Origin: Mariprofundus micogutta
GTDB lineage: Bacteria; Pseudomonadota; Zetaproteobacteria; Mariprofundales; Mariprofundaceae
Direction: 5' to 3'
Length of the DNA stretch: 64,000 nt
Assembly: GCF_001895085.1 (NCBI RefSeq)
Contig: NZ_BDFD01000016.1
Coordinates: forward strand, 1-64,000
The position numbers and the translations under genes are program-made. This document shows positions 14,484 through 20,638 of the stretch, in pieces (within the stretch, counting starts at the first letter, position 1; each line of letters begins with the position of its first letter). A model generated the notes under the pieces. That model was not told the origin of the DNA. It saw only the letters and a program-made list of their open reading frames with translations, and ran no database searches.

Positions 14484-14884
14484 GTCTATTTTTTCCGGTA
14501 CAGCAAGCCACCCTTCTTATTCCCTCTGGCCCAAGTGATGACCCTGATAGAAAGCATCTTTTTATTTTATTAACAAACCCACATGGTGAGCCACCAAAAG
14601 CCTTAATGGTCAGTATATCTACAATTCGTGATGGGAAGTATTATGATAACAGTTGTGTTTTAAAGGCTGGTGAGCATGACTTTATCAAGCGTGATAGTTT
14701 CGTGCTGTATAGTCGAGCGCGTATCGAGCCTGCTGAAAAAATAATGAAGGGCGTTGAGTGCAATGAATTTATTTATAAGGGAATCATGAATGCCAATTCA
14801 TTTCAGTCTATTTGTGACGGATTGATGAAGTCACATCACGCATCACCAAAGGTGAAAAAGTTTTTTTCTGACTCTGTGGGTTAA
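14480..14884 (+). CDS. putative toxin partner of the Panacea antitoxin
   Basis: A 134-residue protein starting at a GTG that overlaps the antitoxin stop. It has a beta-rich N-terminus: TLLIPSGPSDDPDRKHLFIL, ALMVSISTIRDGKYYDNSCV and LKAGEHDFIKRDSFVLYSRA. The pattern, a short barrel-like domain with a conserved G-x-H-x-F-I...S-x-V-x-Y stretch, is reminiscent of PemK/MazF-like folds, but I cannot confirm that. Toxicity is inferred from coupling to a Panacea protein. Not a toxin family I can name. Confidence 0.55.
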   Translation: MSLFFPVQQATLLIPSGPSDDPDRKHLFILLTNPHGEPPKALMVSISTIRDGKYYDNSCVLKAGEHDFIKRDSFVLYSRARIEPAEKIMKGVECNEFIYKGIMNANSFQSICDGLMKSHHASPKVKKFFSDSVG

Positions 14885-14957
14885 TTAGACCCCCTAATTA
14901 TTGGATGGTATTTTTTATATCTCCATCATCTATTATATACTATATAAGCGAAGCTAT

Positions 14958-14980
14958 TATGCAGTAACTCCCACAGTAAC
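14958..14980 (+). repeat. integrase arm-type site, right copy
   Basis: TATGCAGTAACT-CCC-ACAGTAAC, identical to the left copy at 6758-6780 in 21 of 23 positions and in the same orientation. It lies 41 bases inside the attR candidate and supports the right border of the island. Confidence 0.6.
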
Positions 14981-15020
14981 TTTGACCACATGCACCCTAA
15001 TCCGTTGTTGTTAAAGCCTA

Positions 15021-15042
15021 TTCGAGTGACGCCGCCACCAAA
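15021..15042 (+). repeat. attR candidate: degraded copy of the ssrA 3' end
   Basis: TTCGAG-TGA-CGCCGCC-ACCAAA against TTCGAG-CCC-CGCCGCC-TCC-ACCAAA at attL: three substitutions and a three-base gap. This would be the original chromosomal 3' end of ssrA, displaced by integration and now free to decay. The strong terminator hairpin directly after it supports that reading. Confidence 0.5.
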
Positions 15043-15083
15043 TACAAAGGGTCGCCCAATCGGGCGGCCCTTTGTATTTGGTG
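15036..15083 (+). terminator. displaced original terminator of ssrA (large hairpin)
   Basis: A 22-bp stem: CACCAAATACAAAGGG-TCGCCC, loop AATC, GGGCGG-CCCTTTGTATTTGGTG, fully paired in RNA if one G-U is allowed. It begins at the last bases of the attR copy of the tmRNA 3' end. Before integration it would have followed the CCA end of tmRNA directly, with TTTGTATTT as the run-off. No gene upstream uses it now except perhaps the toxin gene. Confidence 0.5.
15056..15083 (+). repeat. 28-base direct repeat, copy 1
   Basis: CCAATCGGGCGG then CCCTTTGTATTTGGTG. The identical 28 bases occur again at 15232-15259. This copy is the right arm of the large hairpin. Confidence 0.85.
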
Positions 15084-15231
15084 AGCGTGTTAGGGATGAG
15101 TGCCCACGGTTCGACAATTCGGCATGACAGCCGAATTGGACGGCCAAAGGCCGCCCGCAGGGCAAGGGCAGGATGCCCGTAGTCAACCCCGCCCATTCAT
15201 TGAGCCGAGTTTTGATTGGGGGTATCCCCAA

Positions 15232-15259
15232 CCAATCGGGCGGCCCTTTGTATTTGGTG
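15232..15259 (+). repeat. 28-base direct repeat, copy 2
   Basis: Identical to 15056-15083, 176 bases downstream. The left arm of the hairpin is not repeated here. It may mark an older insertion or a tandem duplication at the same attachment site. Confidence 0.85.
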
Positions 15260-15386
15260 GTTCTGTTGGGGTAAGCATCCTCAGTCAGCTTCGACGGGAT
15301 GCTGTTTTAATGTCTGGTGTATTAAGTGTAACTGAAAGGTTTGAGCCCAATCTGCATCAAGGATGCACTGCGCTCGCCTATGCTGA

Positions 15387-15497
15387 TTACTGTTGAATCA
15401 GGGCCGATACTGTCCCGTAGAATGCGACAATCAGTCCGATTGCAACGAGAATCGTAATATTATTTAAATGAATGGATTGATCGCGTGACTTGGACAT
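15387..15497 (-). CDS. 36-residue single-helix membrane protein
   Basis: ATG at 15497, preceded by GCGGAGG 6 bases upstream. Reads MSKSRDQSIHLNNI, then the membrane helix TILVAIGLIVAFYGTVSALI and QQ, stop. A longer frame upstream to 15632 lacks support. A CRP-type palindrome is 58 bases before the start and an extended -10 (TGATACAAA) lies between, at the right distance for class II activation. It faces a second tiny gene at 15721. In shape it recalls YnhF (CydH)-type small subunits of cytochrome bd oxidase, but no homology is claimed. Confidence 0.65.
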   Translation of the reverse strand: MSKSRDQSIHLNNITILVAIGLIVAFYGTVSALIQQ

Positions 15498-15554
15498 GGC
15501 TGCCTCCGCAGGGCTGAAGTATTGGGCGTTTGTATCACTTCTGGCGGCAAGTGA

Positions 15555-15570
15555 TGTGACAGGCGTCACA
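15555..15570 (-). promoter_or_regulatory. CRP/FNR-type palindrome upstream of the 36-residue gene
   Basis: TGTGA-CAGGCG-TCACA on the plus strand, perfect half sites. On the minus strand it is followed by TGATACAAA; with TACAAA (15534-15529) as -10, transcription starts near 15522 and the site is centred at about -40.5, nearly the same geometry as the site at 3605. Confidence 0.55.
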
Positions 15571-15647
15571 GGGGGGCAGTATTTCTTAAAGCTAGTGTGG
15601 TGGGCAGGCCCTGAAGCGCTGTTGCAAGCCATGTGATGTCATGTATT

Positions 15648-15663
15648 TGTAATCTATCTCACA
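15648..15663 (+). promoter_or_regulatory. CRP/FNR-type palindrome upstream of the frameshifted tiny gene
   Basis: TGTAA-TCTATC-TCACA, one mismatch from the dyad, 58 bases before the ATG at 15721. A weak -10 (TAGGCT, 15685-15690) would put the site centre at -41.5. Confidence 0.45.
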
Positions 15664-15720
15664 TTAACCGGAGCGATGCGCCAATAGGCTTCGCCTCAAG
15701 TCAATGCCAAGGAGGCTGAT

Positions 15721-15842
15721 ATGAATAAGCGAATGACTCAGGACGCATAAATGTAGAGCTTGATGAGCAGAGCAATGTAGCAACGGTTGCTATTGTTGTA
15801 GTGGCCCTCGGTGCATTGGGTATTATTTCAACCATTTTTTAA
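15721..15842 (+). pseudogene. tiny membrane-protein gene, frameshifted
   Basis: A strong AAGGAGG site precedes ATG 15721, which reads MNKRMTQDA then TAA. In the -1 frame a clean membrane-protein end follows from 15753: VELDEQSNVATVAIVVVALG, then ALGIISTIF and TAA at 15840-15842, but that frame has no start of its own. Joined, the product would be about 40 residues, resembling the 36-residue protein encoded divergently. Either one base has been lost near 15747-15752, the assembly has an error, or the ribosome shifts by -1 at this point. The palindrome at 15648 suggests the gene was, or is, expressed. Confidence 0.5.
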
Positions 15843-16230
15843 GCGCCTGCTGATTCACATGATGCCTGGCTTTGCCGGCTTGTAATTACCAAGGTTTTTT
15901 TGTTTCTTCTACCGATCGCTTGAAGCCTAAGGGTTCAATGGGTTTATCCTTGTCAGACCTCTTTTCGATTTATGTTTTTGCATGGGTTTGCCGCCCATGT
16001 TTTTTTACATTGTATTTCAACCGCGCTGTTTAAAGAAAATCGCTTAAGTTGTGAAATAACCTACAAATTATTGTGGTTGAAAATACCACTGTTTATGTTA
16101 TTTTTCCGTAGTTTTCTTAGGGAGAAACCACCTTATATGCTTGACCGGACATAGGGCCGATGGTAGCAAGCACGTCCTTTTTTTCGGGAGAGGAACGGGG
16201 AGTTTCATAAAGTTTTAGGAGGGGAGATTC
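15843..16230. other. 388-base leader region of the nuo operon
   Basis: No gene seen. It contains a GCCTGGC-TTT-GCCGGC hairpin near 15862, a terminator at 15981-16006, a loose TGTGA-N6-CTACA site at 16050-16065, and a GTGGT-TGAAAAT-ACCAC dyad near 16073. The nuo promoter must lie between about 16010 and 16210; I cannot fix its -35 and -10 with confidence. Confidence 0.45.
15981..16006 (+). terminator. Rho-independent terminator before nuo
   Basis: CATGGG, loop TTTGCCG, CCCATG, then seven T. It would end transcripts from the tiny gene at 15721 and insulate the nuo operon. Confidence 0.65.
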
Positions 16231-16602
16231 ATGGGCGCGACTTATCTCGCGAATGAATATGCACCAATCTTTATCTTTATTTTGATAGCGATTGGCATGG
16301 GCGCTGCACCACTTGTACTGACAGCCCTTCTTGCTGAGCAGAAGCCGGATGCGGAAAAGCTTTCCGCTTATGAGTGTGGCTTCGAAGCTTTCGAAGATGC
16401 CCGCCTGCAATTCGACGTTCGTTTTTATCTATTAGCCATCCTGTTTGTTATCTTCGATCTGGAGAGTGCGTTCCTGTTTCCGTGGGCGATAGTGCTTGAT
16501 CAAATCGGCCTGTTCGGCTTTGTTGAGATGGTGCTGTTCCTGGTGATTCTTCTGGTTGGATATATTTATGCGTGGAAGAAGGGAGCCTTGCAATGGGAAT
16601 AG
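16231..16602 (+). CDS. nuoA: NADH-quinone oxidoreductase subunit A
   Basis: Small membrane subunit of complex I with three helices, at the junction of the peripheral and membrane arms. The loop [20 protein letters not shown] (residues 45-64) with its conserved cysteine and FDVRFY, then [14 protein letters not shown] (about 73-86), is diagnostic. 123 residues, normal length, with AGGAGGGGAG before the ATG. First of fourteen nuo genes. Its last ten bases overlap nuoB. Confidence 0.95.
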   Translation: MGATYLANEYAPIFIFILIAIGMGAAPLVLTALLAEQKPDAEKLSAYECGFEAFEDARLQFDVRFYLLAILFVIFDLESAFLFPWAIVLDQIGLFGFVEMVLFLVILLVGYIYAWKKGALQWE

Positions 16603-17069
16603 AGGGCGTACTTGAAAAGGGCTTTATCACCACGACGGCTGATAAGCTCATTAATGGTGCTCGTGCCGGTTCGCTGTGGCCTATGACTTTCGGTCTGGCC
16701 TGCTGTGCGGTGGAAATGATGCATGCCGGTGCTTCACGTTATGATCTTGACCGTTTCGGTATTGTGTTTCGTCCGTCTCCGCGTCAAGCGGATGTGATGG
16801 TGGTGGCTGGCACGCTGTGTAATAAAATGGCGCCGGCATTGCGCAAGGTGTACGACCAGATGTCAGAGCCTCGCTGGGTAATCTCTATGGGCTCATGTGC
16901 CAATGGTGGCGGTTATTATCATTATTCCTATTCGGTGACGCGAGGCTGTGATCGCATTGTTCCTGTGGATATCTATGTTCCGGGTTGCCCTCCAACTGCA
17001 GAGGCGCTGATTTACGGTTTTATTCAGCTGCAGGAAAAAATCAAACGTACCAATACGATTGCCCGGTAG
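16593..17069 (+). CDS. nuoB: NADH-quinone oxidoreductase subunit B
   Basis: Carries the terminal cluster N2 that hands electrons to ubiquinone. The ligands C37, C38, C102 and C132 are all present ([31 protein letters not shown]). 158 residues. The ATG at 16593 overlaps the end of nuoA and fits the family start; seven more upstream codons are open but unlikely. Confidence 0.95.
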   Translation: MGIEGVLEKGFITTTADKLINGARAGSLWPMTFGLACCAVEMMHAGASRYDLDRFGIVFRPSPRQADVMVVAGTLCNKMAPALRKVYDQMSEPRWVISMGSCANGGGYYHYSYSVTRGCDRIVPVDIYVPGCPPTAEALIYGFIQLQEKIKRTNTIAR

Positions 17070-17075
17070 GTTAAG

Positions 17076-17693
17076 ATGACAGAAGAGAAGTTACAGGATG
17101 ATATCGGAGTGACACAATCTGCCAGCGTTTCGGCTGAAGTGGCAGGTTTGCGTGAGAAGTTCGGCGACCAGGTTCTCTCGGCTACAGCAGGGCTTGACTG
17201 TGAGGTTGTTGTTCTGGCGCGTGAATGCATTGTGGAAGCGTGCCATTACCTGAAAAACGCACATGGCTTTGAGCAGATGATGGATCTTTGTGGTGTGGAT
17301 AAACTGGCGTATCCGGGACACGCTGAAGACGCTCCGCGTTTTGAAGTTGTATATAATATATTGTCAGTCTCCCGAAACAAACGTCTTCGTTTGAAGGTCG
17401 GTGCCAATGAGCGCGACCTGGTGGATTCTGTGACTGAAGTGTGGCCAACAGCAAACTGGTTTGAACGTGAGTGTTTTGATATGTACGGCGTGATATTCAA
17501 TCATCATCCTGATTTGCGTCGCCTGTTGACTGATTATGGCTTTGAAGGTTATCCGTTGCGTAAAGACTTCCCGTTGACCGGGCGAGTCGAAATGTTCTTT
17601 GATGAATCCCAGTGGCGTTGTGTTTATCGGCCGAATCAACTGGAAGAACGTGTGCTTGTTGAGCGCACATGGCCGGGGGTAGACCGTGGCTGA
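17076..17693 (+). CDS. nuoC: NADH-quinone oxidoreductase subunit C
   Basis: Peripheral-arm 30 kDa subunit without cofactor. The signature [20 protein letters not shown] (residues 130-149), followed by [18 protein letters not shown], is clear. 205 residues, separate from nuoD, unlike the fused NuoCD of enterobacteria. Its last eight bases overlap the start of nuoD. Confidence 0.94.
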   Translation: MTEEKLQDDIGVTQSASVSAEVAGLREKFGDQVLSATAGLDCEVVVLARECIVEACHYLKNAHGFEQMMDLCGVDKLAYPGHAEDAPRFEVVYNILSVSRNKRLRLKVGANERDLVDSVTEVWPTANWFERECFDMYGVIFNHHPDLRRLLTDYGFEGYPLRKDFPLTGRVEMFFDESQWRCVYRPNQLEERVLVERTWPGVDRG

Positions 17694-18864
17694 GATTAAA
17701 AACTATACGCTAAACTTTGGTCCTCAGCATCCTGCCGCACATGGTGTGTTGCGTCTTGTGCTTGAGCTTGATGGTGAGGTGGTTGAAAAGGCTGATCCGC
17801 ACATTGGCTTGTTGCATCGTGGTACGGAAAAGCTTTTTGAATATAAGACCTATTTGCAGAACGTGCCTTATTTTGACCGTTTTGATTATGTGTCAATGAT
17901 GGCCAATGAGCATGCTTATGCATTGGCGGTTGAAAAACTGCTCGGCATCGAGGCGCCTGAGCGCGCCCAGTATACCCGTGTGATGTATGCCGAGCTGACT
18001 CGTATTTTGAATCACTGCATGTGGCTGGGCGCTGTTGCACTCGATATCGGTGCGATGACCGTTTTCCTGTACTGCTTCCGTGAACGTGAAGATATTTTTG
18101 ATTATTATGAAGAGGTGAGTGGCGCGCGCATGCATGCTGCTTATTTCCGTCCGGGTGGCGTATCCAAGGATCTGCCTGATGGTCTGCTGGATAAGATTAA
18201 AGGTTTTACCGAGCGTTTCCCGACCTATGTCGATGAATATGAAACCTTGCTGACTGAGAATCGCATCTGGAAACAGCGCAATGTGGATATTGCTGTGGTG
18301 GATCAGGATACTGCACTGGGCATGGGCTTTACCGGGCCGATGATCCGTGGTTCCGGCATTGCATGGGATCTTCGTAAAACGCAGCCTTATGACGTCTACG
18401 ATAAGATGGAGTTTGATGTTCCTGTGGGTGCAACCGGTGATTGTTATGACCGTTATCTGGTGCGCGTGGAAGAGATGCGCGAATCCAATCGCATCATCAG
18501 CCAGTGTGTTGAATGGCTGGAGAAGAACCCGGGTCCTGTAAAGGTTGAAGATTACAAGCTGACAAACCCGAGTCGTGGTGAAATGAAGGGTGATATGGAA
18601 GCCCTGATTCATCATTTCAAATATTTCCAGGAAGGTTTCCATGTGCCTGCAGGTGATGTGTATCAGGCTGTTGAACATCCGAAGGGTGAGTTTGCTGTAT
18701 ATATTGTTTCTGATGGCTCAAACAAGCCATACCGTATGAAAGTGCGTGCCCCTGGCTTTGCTCATCTGGAAGCACTGGATTACATGTGTCGTGGTCACAT
18801 GATTGCCGATGTTGTGGCGATCCTGGGGACACAGGATATCGTATTTGGGGAGGTTGACCGATGA
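17686..18864 (+). CDS. nuoD: NADH-quinone oxidoreductase subunit D
   Basis: Peripheral-arm 49 kDa subunit that, with NuoB, forms the quinone site. The N-terminal [20 protein letters not shown] (residues 11-30) and GLLHRGTEK (42-50), and the C-terminal IVFGEVDR end, are typical. 392 residues. It starts at a GTG that overlaps nuoC; the preceding ATGGCC is out of frame. Confidence 0.95.
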   Translation: MAEIKNYTLNFGPQHPAAHGVLRLVLELDGEVVEKADPHIGLLHRGTEKLFEYKTYLQNVPYFDRFDYVSMMANEHAYALAVEKLLGIEAPERAQYTRVMYAELTRILNHCMWLGAVALDIGAMTVFLYCFREREDIFDYYEEVSGARMHAAYFRPGGVSKDLPDGLLDKIKGFTERFPTYVDEYETLLTENRIWKQRNVDIAVVDQDTALGMGFTGPMIRGSGIAWDLRKTQPYDVYDKMEFDVPVGATGDCYDRYLVRVEEMRESNRIISQCVEWLEKNPGPVKVEDYKLTNPSRGEMKGDMEALIHHFKYFQEGFHVPAGDVYQAVEHPKGEFAVYIVSDGSNKPYRMKVRAPGFAHLEALDYMCRGHMIADVVAILGTQDIVFGEVDR

Positions 18865-19361
18865 GTGCGGATGCAGTTCGCTTCAGCGATGAACGGTTGG
18901 CTGAAATTGAGGCGCTGGTAAAGCGCTATCCCGGAGCGCAGTCGGCTCTGATGCCTGTCTTGTATATGGCGCAGGAAGATTTCGGTTATATTTCCATGGA
19001 TGCTCAGAAGATGATTGCTGAAGTATTGGGTCTGCGTCTGATGCAGGTTCGTGAAGTGGTTACTTTTTATACCATGTTCAAAGAGCAGCCTACCGGCAAA
19101 TATCTGCTGGAAGTGTGTACCAATGCAGGCTGCATGCTCAATGGTGCCTATGAGTTGGCTGATCACATGTGTGAAACACTGGGCATCAATATGGGTGAGA
19201 CTACGCCGGATGGCATGTTTACCATTGCTGAAGTGGAGTGTGCCGGTGCCTGTGGCGGTGCGCCGGTTGTGCAGGTGAATAACATTTATCATGAGAAGGC
19301 AACACCTGAGTCGATGGATGCACTGATCACGCAAGTGCGTGCAGACGGAGGTGTGGCATGA
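18861..19361 (+). CDS. nuoE: NADH-quinone oxidoreductase subunit E
   Basis: 24 kDa thioredoxin-like subunit holding [2Fe-2S] cluster N1a. Ligands C86-x4-C91 (VCTNAGC) and C127-x3-C131 ([10 protein letters not shown]) are present. 166 residues. Overlaps nuoD and nuoF by four bases each (ATGA), indicating translational coupling within the NADH-oxidising module. Confidence 0.94.
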   Translation: MSADAVRFSDERLAEIEALVKRYPGAQSALMPVLYMAQEDFGYISMDAQKMIAEVLGLRLMQVREVVTFYTMFKEQPTGKYLLEVCTNAGCMLNGAYELADHMCETLGINMGETTPDGMFTIAEVECAGACGGAPVVQVNNIYHEKATPESMDALITQVRADGGVA

Positions 19362-20638
19362 CCATTTCCTCTGATCCAAAACAGGTAACCCAGATCTGTT
19401 TCGACCGCATTAATATCCCTGATCAGCATAAATTATCTGTGGCACGTGAAAATGGTGCTTATAAGTTTTTGCCGACTGTCTTGAATGAGATGGATTCAGC
19501 TAAAATTATCGACGAGGTGAAAACCTCAGGTATTCGCGGCCGTGGCGGCGCGGGTTTCCCGACTGGTCTTAAGTGGTCATTTGTACCGCGCAATACAGGC
19601 AAACCTACCTATCTGCTGTGTAATGCGGATGAGGGTGAGCCCGGTACGTTTAAAGATCGCGATATTATGCGCTTTGATCCACACCTGCTGATTGAAGGCA
19701 TGATCATGGCCGGTTTTGCACTCGATGTGCACGATGCCTATATTTATATCCGTGGTGAATTCCTGCATGAAGCGAAAGTGCTGAATGAGGCAATTGCTGA
19801 AGCGTATGAAGCAAATCTGTTGGGCGACAATATTCTTGGCACTGGTTATTCCATGAATCTGACAGTGCATCGCGGTGCCGGCGCCTATGTGTGCGGTGAA
19901 GAAACAGCCCTGATCGAGTCGCTGGAAGGTAAAGCAGGTCGTCCTCGCTTTAAGCCGCCGTTCCCTGCTGTGGAAGGCTTCTATCAGTGTCCGACCGTGG
20001 TGAATAATGTGGAAACGCTGGCGACAGTTCCTGCCATTCTTGAGTTTGGCGGCCAGTGGCATGCATCAATCGGTATTCCTAATAATACAGGTTGCAAAAT
20101 TTTCTCGGTTTCCGGTCATGTGAATAAACCCGGAAATTATGAAGTTCCGATGGGTACATCATTAAGGTCGCTGATCGAAAATCAGTGCGGCGGTTTGCAG
20201 CACGGCACTGTGCCAAAGGTGATTATTCCGGGCGGTTCGTCCACACCGTGGTTAACCGCTGAACATTATGATGTGCCGCTAACTTATGATGATATTATGA
20301 AAGCTGGTTCATTCCTTGGTTCTGGTGCGATTATCGTGATGGATGAGACTGCTGACCTGGTGGCGCTGACCCGTCGTCTGGCACATTTCTATGCGCATGA
20401 GTCGTGCGGCCAGTGTACACCTTGCCGTGAAGGTACGGGTTGGTTGGAGCGCGTGGTTAAGCGTGTGGAAAATGGTCAGGGTAATGCGGATGATGTGACT
20501 GTACTTCAAGATGCTGCAACACATATGGCCGGGCGTACAATCTGTGCGTTGGCGGAGGGTGCGGCAGCTCCTGTCTTGTCGCTGCTCAAGTTCTTCCCTG
20601 AAGATGTGCAATCCCGTCTGGCGGAGAAAGCAGAATGA
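19358..20638 (+). CDS. nuoF: NADH-quinone oxidoreductase subunit F (NADH/FMN)
   Basis: 51 kDa subunit that oxidises NADH. The FMN/NADH site GRGGAGFPTGLKW is at 61-73 and the flavin motif GAGAYVCGEETALIESLEG at 173-191. [4Fe-4S] cluster N3 is bound by C350, C353, C356 and C396 (ESCGQCTPCREG; TICALAEG). 426 residues, all sites intact. Confidence 0.96.
   Translation: MTISSDPKQVTQICFDRINIPDQHKLSVARENGAYKFLPTVLNEMDSAKIIDEVKTSGIRGRGGAGFPTGLKWSFVPRNTGKPTYLLCNADEGEPGTFKDRDIMRFDPHLLIEGMIMAGFALDVHDAYIYIRGEFLHEAKVLNEAIAEAYEANLLGDNILGTGYSMNLTVHRGAGAYVCGEETALIESLEGKAGRPRFKPPFPAVEGFYQCPTVVNNVETLATVPAILEFGGQWHASIGIPNNTGCKIFSVSGHVNKPGNYEVPMGTSLRSLIENQCGGLQHGTVPKVIIPGGSSTPWLTAEHYDVPLTYDDIMKAGSFLGSGAIIVMDETADLVALTRRLAHFYAHESCGQCTPCREGTGWLERVVKRVENGQGNADDVTVLQDAATHMAGRTICALAEGAAAPVLSLLKFFPEDVQSRLAEKAE

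Larger units (their letters stand above)
6647..15042 (+). mobile_element. phage-satellite-like (PICI/P4-like) island integrated in ssrA
   Basis: About 8.4 kb between the 3' end of ssrA and a degraded copy of it. Gene order: integrase, small membrane protein, two unknowns, AlpA-like regulator, HTH protein, unknown, Prim-Pol/helicase, Nu1-like small terminase, unknown, Panacea antitoxin and its partner. All genes read the same way, and several overlap by four bases. Integrase arm-site repeats flank both ends. There is no capsid, portal, tail, lysis or large terminase gene. Integrase plus AlpA plus primase plus small terminase is the known layout of phage-inducible islands that borrow a helper phage's particle. 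The right border is less certain than the left. Confidence 0.75.
14885..15386. other. right end of island and flanking repeat-rich gap
   Basis: No convincing gene. In order: integrase arm-site repeat (14958-14980), attR candidate (15021-15042), a 22-bp stem hairpin (15036-15083), an AATTCGGC/GCCGAATT hairpin near 15115, and a second copy of the hairpin's right arm (15232-15259). An open frame of 98 codons across these repeats has no ribosome binding site and no protein-like pattern. Confidence 0.5.

Noticed and set aside
15350-15366. GCATC-AAGGATGCAC as an alternative right att site matching GCATCCAAGGATGCAC at 6652
   Set aside because: The match is a short self-complementary word outside tmRNA; the TTCGAG...ACCAAA copy at 15021 plus arm repeats explains the border better.
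15100-15396. 98-codon open frame across the repeats right of the island
   Set aside because: It runs through hairpins and the 28-base repeat, has no ribosome binding site and no protein-like pattern.
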